This document shows, piece by piece, positions 8,916-17,521 of a stretch of DNA of 64,000 nucleotides (position 1 is the first letter of the stretch; every line of letters starts with the position of its first letter). The position numbers and the translations under genes are program-made. The stretch covers positions 93,910-157,909 of the forward strand of contig JAFLVC010000003.1 in NCBI GenBank assembly GCA_022508505.1, given 5' to 3'. The notes under the pieces are model-generated. The model was not told the origin of the DNA. It saw only the letters and a program-made list of their open reading frames with translations, and searched no databases. The DNA is from Clostridiales bacterium (lineage in GTDB: Bacteria; Bacillota; Clostridia; Christensenellales; Pumilibacteraceae).

Positions 8916-10333
8916 AACCGACGATAGGTTGCGAAGTTCATTGCGAGCTCAAGACGGCGACTAAGCTGTTTTGCGGGTGCAAAAACGAGTTCGGCGGCGA
9001 GCCCAACACGCACTGCTGTCCGATTTGCTCCGGGTTCCCGGGAACGTTACCCACGCTCAACGAGCGGGCGGTCGAATACGCCGTAAAGGCGGGGCTCGCT
9101 CTCGGCTGCACTATTAACAAGTTTTCCAAGTGGGACAGGAAAAACTATTTCTATCCCGATCTTCCCAAGGCGTGGCAGACAAGCCAATACGACCTACCGC
9201 TATGCGTCGGCGGCTACGTCGAGTTCGAGCTTAACGGCGAGACAAAGCGCGTCAGGCTAAACCGCATACATCTCGAAGAGGATGCGGGAAAGCTTGTGCA
9301 CGACGGCGGCGTTTCGCGCGTCGACTACAACCGTTGCGGCGTTCCGCTAATCGAAATCGTGACCGAGCCGGACATGCATTCGGCGGACGAGGTCGTCGCG
9401 TTTTTGACGGCGCTGAAAAGCGTTTTGAAGTACACCGGAGTTTCGGACGTAAAGATGCAAGAGGGAAGTCTGCGCTGCGACGTCAACCTTTCGGTCGCCG
9501 AGGAGGGCGCGCCGCTCGGAACGCGCACCGAAACCAAAAACCTCAATTCATTCCGCGCCGTGGCGCGTTCCGTGCTGTACGAAACGCGGCGGCAGATTGA
9601 GGTCATAGAGAGCGGCGGCAAAGTCGAGCAGGAGACGCGGCGCTTCGACGACGCTCGCGGCGTGGGGTACGCCATGCGCAGCAAAGAGGACGCGCACGAT
9701 TACAGGTATTTCCCCGAGCCCGATCTTCTTCCCGTCGTGTTTACCGACGAGCGCATAGAAGAGATTGCGGCGAGCATTCCCTCTCTACCCAAGGCGCGCA
9801 AGGAGCGGTACGTAACAGAGTACGGCTTGCCGCGGTACGACGCGGAGGTTTTGACAATCGACAAAGAGGTATCCGACCTTTTCGACGGCGCGGTAGCGGC
9901 TGGCGCCGACCCCAAAAAGACGTCAAACTTTATCATGAGCGAGGTTTTGCGGCTCGCCAAGACGGACGGCGCGGAGGATGCAGACATAAAAATTTCCGCG
10001 ACAGTGCTTGCCGAAATCGTAAAAATGCAGGCAGCGGACGAGCTTAACAACCTCGCGGCGAAAAGCCTTCTGTCTATGGTATGGGGCACGAACGACGATC
10101 CGAGAGAGGTTGCTAAAAACAAGGGGCTCATTCAGAGCAACGACGAAGGCGCCATAAAAGAGATTTTCGACGGCGTGATAGCGGCAAACGCGAGCCAAGT
10201 AAACGACTTTTTAAACGGCAACGATAAGCTCCGCGGTTACTTCGTCGGTCAGGTCATGCGTGCCGCCGGCGGCAAGGCAAACCCCAAGATAATCAACGCC
10301 CTTCTCGACGCCTTAAAAGAAAATGGCAAATGA
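8909..10333 (+). CDS. gatB: Asp/Glu-tRNA(Asn/Gln) amidotransferase subunit B
   Basis: 474 residues; GatB binds the misacylated tRNA, activates the carboxyl side chain with ATP and receives ammonia from GatA. The N-terminal GCEVHCELKTATKLFCGC and PICSGFPGTLP segments carry the zinc-site cysteines; NYFYPDLPKAWQTSQYDLPLC, HLEEDAGKLVHDG and GVPLIEIVTEPDM are family signatures. The C-terminal helical cradle/YqeY-like tail ends in GKANPKIINALLDALKENGK. Normal length. Terminator follows immediately. Confidence 0.97.
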   Translation: MLKPTIGCEVHCELKTATKLFCGCKNEFGGEPNTHCCPICSGFPGTLPTLNERAVEYAVKAGLALGCTINKFSKWDRKNYFYPDLPKAWQTSQYDLPLCVGGYVEFELNGETKRVRLNRIHLEEDAGKLVHDGGVSRVDYNRCGVPLIEIVTEPDMHSADEVVAFLTALKSVLKYTGVSDVKMQEGSLRCDVNLSVAEEGAPLGTRTETKNLNSFRAVARSVLYETRRQIEVIESGGKVEQETRRFDDARGVGYAMRSKEDAHDYRYFPEPDLLPVVFTDERIEEIAASIPSLPKARKERYVTEYGLPRYDAEVLTIDKEVSDLFDGAVAAGADPKKTSNFIMSEVLRLAKTDGAEDADIKISATVLAEIVKMQAADELNNLAAKSLLSMVWGTNDDPREVAKNKGLIQSNDEGAIKEIFDGVIAANASQVNDFLNGNDKLRGYFVGQVMRAAGGKANPKIINALLDALKENGK

Positions 10334-10373
10334 GTAACGTATAAAATCGATTTATATATTACATGTGTAAAAG

Positions 10374-10400
10374 AAATCGCGTATATACGCGATTTTTTTT
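10374..10400 (+). terminator. Intrinsic terminator of gatCAB
   Basis: Self-complementary AAATCGCGTATATACGCGATTT followed by a T run to 10400. Confidence 0.9.
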
Positions 10401-10409
10401 CACACAATA
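10381..10409 (+). promoter_or_regulatory. Candidate forespore (sigma-G-like) promoter of the ger operon
   Basis: GTATA (10381-10385) and CACAATA (10403-10409) are 17 bases apart, resembling the sigma-G pattern GYATA / CATAMTA. Bacillus ger operons are sigma-G dependent. No sigma-A promoter of similar quality lies in this 81-base gap. The -35 would lie inside the gatB terminator stem. Motif match is imperfect, so this is tentative. Confidence 0.3.
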
Positions 10410-10414
10410 AAGGC

Positions 10415-11821
10415 ATGGAACAAGTACAGCGCATACTCGATAAATTCGAAACTCCGTCAAACGTCGTGTCGCGCGAACTGAAGGCGGGGAGCGTCTCCGG
10501 CGCCGTCATATATCATCCCGACCTCGTCGATTCGGCGATTCTTCGCTCCGTCGTTTTTGCGCTCGAGCACTGCGAAGAAAAGACGCTCGAGGATTTTGCG
10601 AAGTACGTCTTGTACGAGAGCGAGACCGAGCTTTCGGAGGAAGTAGACGACAGCATAAACAGCCTTCTTTCGGGGGACATGCTCTTGTGCGTCGAGGGCG
10701 ATGACAGATACCTCGTGATAAACGCGCGATCATACGAAAAGCGCGCCGTCACCGAGCCGCCGACGGAAACCGTAATGCGCGGACCGCGCGAGGGCTTTAT
10801 CGAGGACCTAAAGACAAACCTGTCGTTGTTGGAGCGCCGCCTGAAAACGCCCGACTTAGCCATAGAAAGGCTCACCGTCGGGCGCAGAACAAAGACCAAT
10901 ATAGCAATGTGCTATATCAAAGGCATCGCCGATCCGCGCGTCGTAAAGAAAGTAAAAAAACACCTCGACGAAATCGACATCGACGGCATAACGGACAGCA
11001 ATTATCTCGTGCCGTATCTCGAGGAAAACCCGCTGTCGCTTTTTACTCAGGTCGGCATGGCGGAAAAGCCGGACATCGTAACGGCAAAAATGCTCGAAGG
11101 GCGCGTAGCAATCATAGTCGACGGTTCTCCGATTGTCGTGACTGTTCCGTTCGTTCTTGTCGAGGACTTTCAGTCGGGCGAGGACTATTATCAGCGGTCG
11201 ATGTTCGCGACGTTTATAAGGGTTATACGCTACGTCGGGCTTGCGCTCGCGCTGCTGCTTCCCGCGCTGTACGTCGCGCTTCAAAACTTCCACTACATGC
11301 TCATTCCCGTGCGGTTTATGATTACGCTGATGGCGGCGATAAAAGGGCTGCCGCTGTCGCCGCTTGCGGAAACGCTTTGCGTGCTGCTGCTGTTCGAAAT
11401 CATACGTGAAACGAGCGTGAGAATGCCGCGCGCCGTCGGCATGGCGATGAGCATTGTCGGCGCGCTCGTTCTTGGCGAGACAGCGGTAAACGCCGGCATT
11501 ATAAGCTCGCCGGCGGTTATGGTGACGGCGCTTAGCTCTATTGCGATGTTTGCCGTGCCCAACATGATAGGTTCGACCAGCGTGCTGCGTTTGGCGTTTA
11601 CGATAATGGGCGGGCTTTGCGGACTGTACGGACTTATCCTCGCGGTGCTATTCACTCTTCACTATATTTGCTCGATGAACGGCTACGGCGCGCCGTACCT
11701 CGCGCCGATGACGCCGCTCATATATTCGGACTTTAAAGATTCCATAGAGCGCGCTCCGCTCAAAGACCTCAAAAAGCGTCCCAAATCCATTCCCAATATA
11801 AACTCCACACGGCAGGCGTAG
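10415..11821 (+). CDS. Spore germinant receptor subunit A (GerA family)
   Basis: 468-residue GerA-type protein of the spore inner membrane. A soluble N-terminal half (RELKAGSVSGAVIYHPDLVDS..., TKTNIAMCYIKGIADPRVV) precedes a membrane half from about residue 265. Hallmark GerA motifs are present: GLPLSPLAETLCVLLLFEIIRE, MPRAVGMAMSIVGALVLGETAV, SSPAVMVTALSSIA and GAPYLAPMTPL. It forms a germinant-gated ion channel with the B and C subunits. The ATG follows a weak AAAGG. The gene is separated from gerB by one base. Ligand cannot be predicted. Confidence 0.93.
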   Translation: MEQVQRILDKFETPSNVVSRELKAGSVSGAVIYHPDLVDSAILRSVVFALEHCEEKTLEDFAKYVLYESETELSEEVDDSINSLLSGDMLLCVEGDDRYLVINARSYEKRAVTEPPTETVMRGPREGFIEDLKTNLSLLERRLKTPDLAIERLTVGRRTKTNIAMCYIKGIADPRVVKKVKKHLDEIDIDGITDSNYLVPYLEENPLSLFTQVGMAEKPDIVTAKMLEGRVAIIVDGSPIVVTVPFVLVEDFQSGEDYYQRSMFATFIRVIRYVGLALALLLPALYVALQNFHYMLIPVRFMITLMAAIKGLPLSPLAETLCVLLLFEIIRETSVRMPRAVGMAMSIVGALVLGETAVNAGIISSPAVMVTALSSIAMFAVPNMIGSTSVLRLAFTIMGGLCGLYGLILAVLFTLHYICSMNGYGAPYLAPMTPLIYSDFKDSIERAPLKDLKKRPKSIPNINSTRQA

Positions 11822-11822
11822 C

Positions 11823-13037
11823 ATGGCACAATCAAACGTAAACGAAAAGCAGATTAACAGCACGGCGCAAAGCGACAAAGAAGCGCAAAAGACGCCCGGC
11901 AAAACTACCGAAACAAAGCAGTCTACAAGCAAACAGCTTATAGTCGTCGTCTTTATTTTATCGCTTGCGACAAAGCTGTATTTGCTGCCGATATACCTTA
12001 TACAGATGACGGGGCGGGACGCATATATTGCGCTTTCGATAGAAGTCGCGTTCGATCTCATCGCGCTCGGGCTCCTTCTCGCTGCGATAATGCTTGCAGG
12101 GGACAAGAGCTTTTTCGAACTGCTTGAAGAGGTGATAGGCAAGGTCGGGGCTAAGATATTCGTCGCTTTTGTCGCGTTGTTTTTGTTCTTCAAGCTCAAT
12201 ATTTCCGCCGCAGAAACGTCTACGTTTTACTCGGACAACGTATTTGCCGACTTCGACGCGCCGTTTATGATAATCGTGCTTTTGATATTCCTCGGCAGTG
12301 TGGCTAATCACACTCTGCGCTCGCTGTGCCGAATCAACGAGCTGATGGCGCCTATCGTCGCGCTCGGAATCGTAATGCTTATTGCGATAGTGATAGCGAC
12401 CGGCTTTGATTTTGCCAATATCTTTCCTGCTATGCGAAACGGTCTCGACTTTAGGCGCGCGATGATGCGCAACGCGGCATGGATAGGCGATTTCACTCCG
12501 CTTGTGCTGTTTATAGGGCGGACCAAAACAAAAAAGCATACGGCGGTGTTTGCCGCGGCGTCCGGCACTGTCGGAAGCGCGGTCGTCGTGTTCTTCGGAA
12601 TAGTGCTTTGCGCGGCGTTCGGCAATATCAAAAACTTTGCCGACAGCTGTACTAACATATCGAACATCTTGCAGTTTTCGATAGGCAACGTTTACGGTCG
12701 GATAGACCTGCTGTCGTCCATATTGTGGAGCGTGTCCGCATTTATCGAAACGGCGCTTTTCTTTTACGCGACCTGTCGGTGCGTTGAATACGTTATAGGC
12801 AGAAACATTCACTTTTGGGTGGGGTTGTCTCTGTGCGTGATATTGTACTTTTTGCAGGTGTTCGCTATGACCGATCCCACGATTTTTTCCACAGTGGCGT
12901 CGTGTATTCCGACGGCGGTGATGACGCCCGTGTTTGCGATTTTGATTCCCGCTCTCGCGCTCATTTCGGCAATCGTCGTGAGGAAGCGAGACAAGAAACA
13001 GTCCGAGCAAGGGAGTGAAAACGAGGCTGAAAAATGA
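11823..13037 (+). CDS. Spore germinant receptor subunit B (GerAB/amino-acid permease family)
   Basis: 404 residues, integral membrane with about ten hydrophobic segments, matching the GerAB/ArcD/ProY family of endospore germination permeases; the B subunit is the germinant-binding one in Bacillus GerAB. The first ~40 residues (NVNEKQINSTAQSDKEAQKT...) are hydrophilic and longer than usual before the first helix at KQLIVVVFILSLATKLYLLP. Conserved features include the AGRD-type loop (MTGRDAY) and FGNIKNFADSC. Ends with a Lys/Glu-rich tail. Overlaps gerC by four bases (ATGA), one operon with gerA. Confidence 0.9.
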   Translation: MAQSNVNEKQINSTAQSDKEAQKTPGKTTETKQSTSKQLIVVVFILSLATKLYLLPIYLIQMTGRDAYIALSIEVAFDLIALGLLLAAIMLAGDKSFFELLEEVIGKVGAKIFVAFVALFLFFKLNISAAETSTFYSDNVFADFDAPFMIIVLLIFLGSVANHTLRSLCRINELMAPIVALGIVMLIAIVIATGFDFANIFPAMRNGLDFRRAMMRNAAWIGDFTPLVLFIGRTKTKKHTAVFAAASGTVGSAVVVFFGIVLCAAFGNIKNFADSCTNISNILQFSIGNVYGRIDLLSSILWSVSAFIETALFFYATCRCVEYVIGRNIHFWVGLSLCVILYFLQVFAMTDPTIFSTVASCIPTAVMTPVFAILIPALALISAIVVRKRDKKQSEQGSENEAEK

Positions 13038-14218
13038 GGATTACGGAAAGAAGAAAATTATTGATATACAAGCTGTTGCTGTTCGTTTTTGCATTCGTAC
13101 TCGCGTTTATGCCGTCTACTGCGTCGCGCAACCTCGAGGTCAACAGCCGCGTAATAGTGGAAATGCTCGGCATCGACGGCGCCGACGAGATAGAACTCAC
13201 CGCACAGTACGTCATGCCGACCGACACGCCCGACGCTACGACAAAGGACAAGGTTACTGTCAAAGCGAAGTCGATTACGGAAGCGGTCGAAGCGCTTAAC
13301 ACCGCGCTCGGAAGAAGAGCGGAGCTCGGTCAATGCTCGGTGATCGTCGCGGGCAAGGACATCAAGCCCGACGTTCTCGGAACGCTTATGAACGCGACCG
13401 ACGTCACCGCAAACGTGTACCTGACAGCCGCGTCCGACAAGGCGTCCGACGCCGTTGGCGACATCACCGAGTTCATGAAAAAGACGGGCGCAACCGAAGC
13501 CGACTTTATCGCGTACAGCACAAAACAGGCGCACGTCGCAACCGTAACCATTCTGAACTTCCTTTCTGACCTTGGCTCCGCGTCGAAAACCGCGTATATG
13601 CCGATTATCGAAATGATAAAAGAAGAAGGAGGATCGGGAGGCGGACAGAGCGGAGGCGGGCAGAGCGGCGGTTCGGACGGACAAAGCGGCGGAGGCGGAT
13701 CGGGCGAGCAGAAAAAAGAGCCTGTCGGTATGAAGGTGGAAAAGCTCGCACTGTACAATAATGACGGAAGAGTGGGCGAATTGGAGAGCTCCGCGGCGCG
13801 CGGCGTCGCTTGGATAAGCGCGCCTATAGAAAACGGCGTCGTTGTGTCAAAGGTCAAGTACAAAGGCGACGAATACGACGTGTCGGCGCGGCTTCTCGAC
13901 AAGAGCGTAAGTATAGACGTTTTGCCAAAGAAAAACCGCGCGGTGATAAATTTGACGGCGACGGTGCAGCCCAATTGCGATAAGTTCAACGTGCTCGAAG
14001 CTAAAAAAGACAAAAAGACCAAGGCGGCGATAAAGGCCGGCTTTTCGGAGGCTATCAAAAAAGAGATGAAAGCGGCGTACGAGGACTCGTTGGCGCTCGG
14101 ACTCGATCCGCTGTTTGTGGGCCAGCAGTTTTACCGCTTCGAACCCGACTTTTTCGAGAAGGGCTACGAGCTCGGCAATACTAAGGTGGTCTTTAATGTG
14201 AACGTGCTGTTGAAGTAA
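13034..14218 (+). CDS. Spore germinant receptor subunit C-like (GerC family) lacking a lipobox cysteine
   Basis: 394 residues. After a basic start and hydrophobic helix (LLLFVFAFVLAFMPSTAS) comes NLEVNSRVIVEMLGIDGADEIELTAQYVMP, aligning with the GerC N-terminal domain, and the C-terminal domain ends EFPxFF-like (YRFEPDFFEKGYELGNTKVVFNVNV). Classical GerC proteins are lipoproteins with the Cys right after the signal; here the equivalent position holds Ala/Ser and there is no Cys in the first 100 residues, so it is probably anchored by an uncleaved helix or secreted. A Gly/Ser/Gln linker (about residues 200-225) separates the two domains. Position after gerA and gerB supports the assignment. 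Confidence 0.82.
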   Translation: MRITERRKLLIYKLLLFVFAFVLAFMPSTASRNLEVNSRVIVEMLGIDGADEIELTAQYVMPTDTPDATTKDKVTVKAKSITEAVEALNTALGRRAELGQCSVIVAGKDIKPDVLGTLMNATDVTANVYLTAASDKASDAVGDITEFMKKTGATEADFIAYSTKQAHVATVTILNFLSDLGSASKTAYMPIIEMIKEEGGSGGGQSGGGQSGGSDGQSGGGGSGEQKKEPVGMKVEKLALYNNDGRVGELESSAARGVAWISAPIENGVVVSKVKYKGDEYDVSARLLDKSVSIDVLPKKNRAVINLTATVQPNCDKFNVLEAKKDKKTKAAIKAGFSEAIKKEMKAAYEDSLALGLDPLFVGQQFYRFEPDFFEKGYELGNTKVVFNVNVLLK

Positions 14219-14261
14219 CGTGCAATTGAAAGAGAAAAATGCGAAAACGGATATAAAAGAC

Positions 14262-14290
14262 TTGACATACCTTTTCTTATCGCGTATAAT
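14262..14290 (+). promoter_or_regulatory. Promoter of rpsU
   Basis: TTGACA (14262-14267), 17 bases, TATAAT (14285-14290): full consensus sigma-A promoter, 39 nucleotides of expected leader. Confidence 0.9.
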
Positions 14291-14334
14291 ACTTTTACAA
14301 AATACGAGTTCACGGAACAAAGGCGGTGAAAAAA

Positions 14335-14508
14335 GTGTCGGTCGTACATGTCGGCGAAAACGAATCTCTCGACAGCGCGCTCAAGCGTTTTAAGCGCAAG
14401 TGCCAAAAGGACAATATCCTCGGCGATATGCGCAAGAAAGAGTACTACGAAAAGCCTTCCGTAAAGCGCAAGAAGAAGGAAGAGGCGGCGCGCAAGCGCT
14501 TCCGTTAA
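14335..14508 (+). CDS. rpsU: Small ribosomal subunit protein bS21
   Basis: 57 residues when started at GTG 14335. This start was chosen over the track's GTG 14326 because AGGCGGTGA then lies about six bases upstream as a strong Shine-Dalgarno sequence, and because the resulting beginning [22 protein letters not shown] aligns with other bS21 proteins. [21 protein letters not shown] is the conserved basic C terminus. bS21 sits on the 30S platform near the anti-Shine-Dalgarno end of 16S rRNA. Monocistronic, own promoter and terminator; not next to dnaG or yqeY here. Confidence 0.93.
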   Translation: MSVVHVGENESLDSALKRFKRKCQKDNILGDMRKKEYYEKPSVKRKKKEEAARKRFR

Positions 14509-14574
14509 GTCCCGGACGAGTTCGTCCACAGCTTTGGAGTTTAGCGAAGCACGACTTCGCTGCCAACATTATAT

Positions 14575-14611
14575 AACGGCGTCGACATGATTTCGGCGCC
14601 GTTCTCTTTTT
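14575..14611 (+). terminator. Intrinsic terminator after rpsU
   Basis: AACGGCG / CGCCGTT stem (14575-14581 with 14597-14603) then CTCTTTTTG. Two further hairpins precede it: GGACGA-GT-TCGTCC (14514-14527) and AGCGAAG / CTTCGCT (14543-14561). Confidence 0.75.
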
Positions 14612-14624
14612 GTGCTGTCGTGCT

Positions 14625-17270
14625 TTATTCCCAACGCGAGACGCGCTTGCGCCTGCCGTATGTCACTTCGTAGTTTTGGGTGATATACGCACTTCTGCGG
14701 CAGGTCAAAATCAGCTTGCGCCCATCCGCAGTGCGCGTATAAACCGTTTCCATACGCCCCATTGAGCGCTTTAGGTACTTTGCAAGGCACTCTGCGTACT
14801 CGCTTTTTGTTCCGAGCACCTCGGGACAGGCGAGCGCGTGCCTATACTGCAAACCTCCTGTGCGCCCGCGCGGGATCAACAAATAGCGCGGATTGTTGAT
14901 GGGCGAGAGCAGTTCTTTTATTGCGCCGTGAAAGATATTCTGGTCGTGAACGGAAGCGTTTAGAAGCTCGGCTTGAATAAACAACCCGCATTCGTCAGCT
15001 TCAACCTTAACCCGAGAGCCCTTGGAGACGATGTTAAGCTCTTGCATTGCATTCAATATACATTCCGCAAGAGTTCGGACCGAGCGGACGGAATTTAAGT
15101 GCGTCAATATTTTGGTAACCAACAGTCTGTACCACGAGACGGCGGAAAATGCACAGACAATCACGAGTAGGGCTGCGATGGGATACCGCTCAACCTGAGC
15201 GAGCGATGAGCTGACGAATGTCGCTATAAGCGCCCCAAGCCCGCCGCCGAAAATGGCGAAAAGCGCCGTTGCGAGGGCAAGATTGACAAACAAAAACGGC
15301 GGCGTGCGATTTTGCTTTGGAATATCGCTCACTTCATTGAGCCGCGCGGAAGCGTTTACGCCGTTTCTCCACGCGTCGCGCAGCTTTTTGCCGTCGCGCG
15401 AACGCTCGATCATGGCGTCGTTTATGCGGACTATGCCTTTTTCGTCGTATGGCGGCTTCAAAACAGTAACTCGCGATATGCCGCTTTCTATTTCTCCCGT
15501 GCCGTAGTTGGGCGCGACGAAGCAGTCGAATCGGCGGGCAACGGTATCGAAATCATATGAAAGCAGCTCGTTCTTGTTTTCTCTTGCAATGTTCGCAAGC
15601 TGTTCGCGAACGTCTTTAGAATAGAGGCGGGGGCGCTCGACAGTGACGAGGTGCCAGATGTTAGCCGTTTTGTCGGGCCGTGTTTTGTCCGTGCGAATCG
15701 CCCGTCCGCGCATTTGGTTTGAGAGCATGAAGCTTCCCACAAAGCTCGCCAAAATGAGCGAGTTTACGCACGGCGCGTCCCAGCCCTCGCCGAGCAGCGA
15801 TTTCGTGCCCACCATGACGGTAATGACGCCTTTTTCGAAAAGGCTTCCGACGATGCGCACCTTTTCACGGTTGTCGGCGCGAAAGTCGTAAACGGCATAA
15901 CCTGTGTCGCCGAGCGGAGAAGCGTTAAAGTCGATATTGTCGGCGCGAAGGTAATCTTCGCAGCAATCGGGGAGAATGATAAGACTGCCCGAAAGCGCGC
16001 CTACGGGAACGCCCGTGCGGCGCGCCGCTTCGAATGCGCTCACTACGCTCACGCTGTCTGGAGCGGCGTCGGAGCCGATGAGCTCGAGGCTTTCTTTTTT
16101 GATATAATCGGTCAAAACGAGCAGTCGGAGGTCGTCATGTTTGTCTTGGTGCTCGCTCATTACGATTTTCTCGATGCTCTTCAGCTTGCCGACAGAGGAA
16201 ACGAGTTTTCTTTTGAGGTTTTCGTTAAGCGTCAAGGCGACCTCGCCGCGCTCGATTACGGAATGGCGCTTGAAGATTTCGGCGCACTCCTTGCGCTCGG
16301 CGTCTGTCAAGAGCGCGCCGTTCAATAGAAAATTAACGGCGGTTTCAAATCGTTCCGTCGCGGGCGGCGGAAGCTTGCTGCCTCCTGTCAGAGTGCGAAT
16401 CAGCTTTTTGTCGAAGGAAATTCCGCACACTGCGCAAAACGAGAGAAGAGCGATTATCTCTTTCGTGTTCGTGTATAGAAAATCGTAGTCGTCGGTAAAC
16501 TCGAGAAGGCGGTCGTACGCTTTTTGCACCAGCCCCGACGCCGTCAATTCCGCGATTGCGTCGAACGTTCTTTCGTGATATGCGTCGAAGGCGGCGGCTT
16601 CTTTGTCGGTGGGGTAATTGAAATACAGATAGTCTTGATGCGGACACAGCGTTCCTTGCTTTACAAGCTCGGGGACGAAAATTTCCTCGTCGATTTCGCC
16701 GCACACTCCGACATAGCGTTTCCACTCGTTCGGTTTGGAGTCGTAGGGCGGTGTGGCGGTCAGCGCAATGATTTTTATTTCGCCTTCCAGCGCAGATATA
16801 AAGCTTTCGAGAGCTTTCTGCCACTCGTTCTGCAGGTGGTGCGCTTCGTCCAAGCACACGGTCTTTACGCCGTACCGCTTCACTTCGGCTATCAAATCGA
16901 GCGAGGCGTAGTCGAGCCCGTCCTCCGCGTCCTTCTTGCGCTTCATCGCGGCGTGCAATGCTTGATAAGTGATTGAAGTAATCGGCGCTAAGCGGTTTAG
17001 GTCGTAGGAAAAGTATTCTGTCGTATCATTACCGTCCAAAAAGCTTTCGGTAAAGCGCTCGCCCCATTGGTTGCGAATAGTTGTCGTGGGCGACAGAATG
17101 ATGCAGGGCGCTTTAAGTCTACGGATAAGTTCCAAGCCGAGAACCGTCTTTCCGCTTCCCGGCGCGGCAACGATATGTATGCGCCCGTCCGACAAATACT
17201 CGTCTGCGCCGTCGAGAATGTTTTGCTGATATGTTCGGAATTGCCCGTGAAAGTGAATGTTGTCGAACAT
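14625..17270 (-). CDS. SF2 DEAD/DEAH-box helicase with C-terminal transmembrane hairpin
   Basis: 881 residues. The RecA-like N-terminal ATPase has Walker A APGSGKT (about 36-42) and the DEAH box LDEAHH (about 140-145), TATPPYDS as motif III, and the second RecA-like domain carries GTKSLLGEGWDAP and QMRGRAIRTD (motifs V and VI), typical of UvrB/ResIII-like SF2 translocases. An insertion domain lies between. Unusually, two hydrophobic helices follow at about residues 657-682 and 692-715, then a 165-residue C-terminal domain. This would tether the motor to the membrane. I know of no named family member with this layout; roles in defence, DNA uptake or repair are possible but unsupported. Its promoter predicts a leaderless mRNA. 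Stands alone on the minus strand. Confidence 0.85.
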   Translation of the reverse strand: MFDNIHFHGQFRTYQQNILDGADEYLSDGRIHIVAAPGSGKTVLGLELIRRLKAPCIILSPTTTIRNQWGERFTESFLDGNDTTEYFSYDLNRLAPITSITYQALHAAMKRKKDAEDGLDYASLDLIAEVKRYGVKTVCLDEAHHLQNEWQKALESFISALEGEIKIIALTATPPYDSKPNEWKRYVGVCGEIDEEIFVPELVKQGTLCPHQDYLYFNYPTDKEAAAFDAYHERTFDAIAELTASGLVQKAYDRLLEFTDDYDFLYTNTKEIIALLSFCAVCGISFDKKLIRTLTGGSKLPPPATERFETAVNFLLNGALLTDAERKECAEIFKRHSVIERGEVALTLNENLKRKLVSSVGKLKSIEKIVMSEHQDKHDDLRLLVLTDYIKKESLELIGSDAAPDSVSVVSAFEAARRTGVPVGALSGSLIILPDCCEDYLRADNIDFNASPLGDTGYAVYDFRADNREKVRIVGSLFEKGVITVMVGTKSLLGEGWDAPCVNSLILASFVGSFMLSNQMRGRAIRTDKTRPDKTANIWHLVTVERPRLYSKDVREQLANIARENKNELLSYDFDTVARRFDCFVAPNYGTGEIESGISRVTVLKPPYDEKGIVRINDAMIERSRDGKKLRDAWRNGVNASARLNEVSDIPKQNRTPPFLFVNLALATALFAIFGGGLGALIATFVSSSLAQVERYPIAALLVIVCAFSAVSWYRLLVTKILTHLNSVRSVRTLAECILNAMQELNIVSKGSRVKVEADECGLFIQAELLNASVHDQNIFHGAIKELLSPINNPRYLLIPRGRTGGLQYRHALACPEVLGTKSEYAECLAKYLKRSMGRMETVYTRTADGRKLILTCRRSAYITQNYEVTYGRRKRVSRWE

Positions 17271-17276
17271 AGTAAC

Positions 17277-17305
17277 ATTATATCATCAATTAATTACGCT
17301 GTCAA
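17277..17305 (-). promoter_or_regulatory. Consensus promoter abutting the helicase start codon
   Basis: On the minus strand TTGACA (17305-17300), 17 bases, TATAAT (17282-17277). Exactly six bases separate TATAAT from ATG, so the predicted +1 is the A of the start codon; no Shine-Dalgarno sequence can fit. Confidence 0.85.
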
Positions 17306-17436
17306 TAAATGCTTTCAAAACTAAGCTGTGACGTACACATAACAACATCTTGTGTGTGCCGCCGCCCGAAAAACAACAGCATATTGCGGTTACAAAAATT
17401 CCATAAAATTCCACAAAAATTCCCGCAAGAAATATG

Positions 17437-17465
17437 TTGACAAATGGCGAATTTTGAGGTTCAAT
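17437..17465 (+). promoter_or_regulatory. Candidate promoter with a 0A-box-like heptamer, upstream of the Spo0A-C-like gene
   Basis: TTGACA (17437-17442) with TTCAAT (17460-17465) at 17 bases. TGGCGAA (17445-17451), matching the Spo0A box TGNCGAA, lies in the spacer. The heptamer is short enough to arise by chance. Confidence 0.4.
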
Positions 17466-17521
17466 GGAAGTACTCTTCTAAAAAACATAGGGCTTTTGCC
17501 TTTGGAGAGAAAGGGGGTTGC

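Noticed and set aside
14569-14790. 73-codon minus-strand ORF near rpsU
   Set aside because: Covers the rpsU terminator and the helicase 3' end in another frame; no similarity to anything.
17260-17267. TTGTCGAA as a Spo0A box over the helicase start
   Set aside because: It is simply the complement of the coding bases around ATGTTCGACAAC; such Phe-Asp/Val-Glu codon pairs are common in this genome.
17444-17521. Upstream start ATG 17444 for the Spo0A-C-like gene
   Set aside because: Overlaps the -35/spacer of the only good promoter and has no RBS; ATG 17522 has a strong one.
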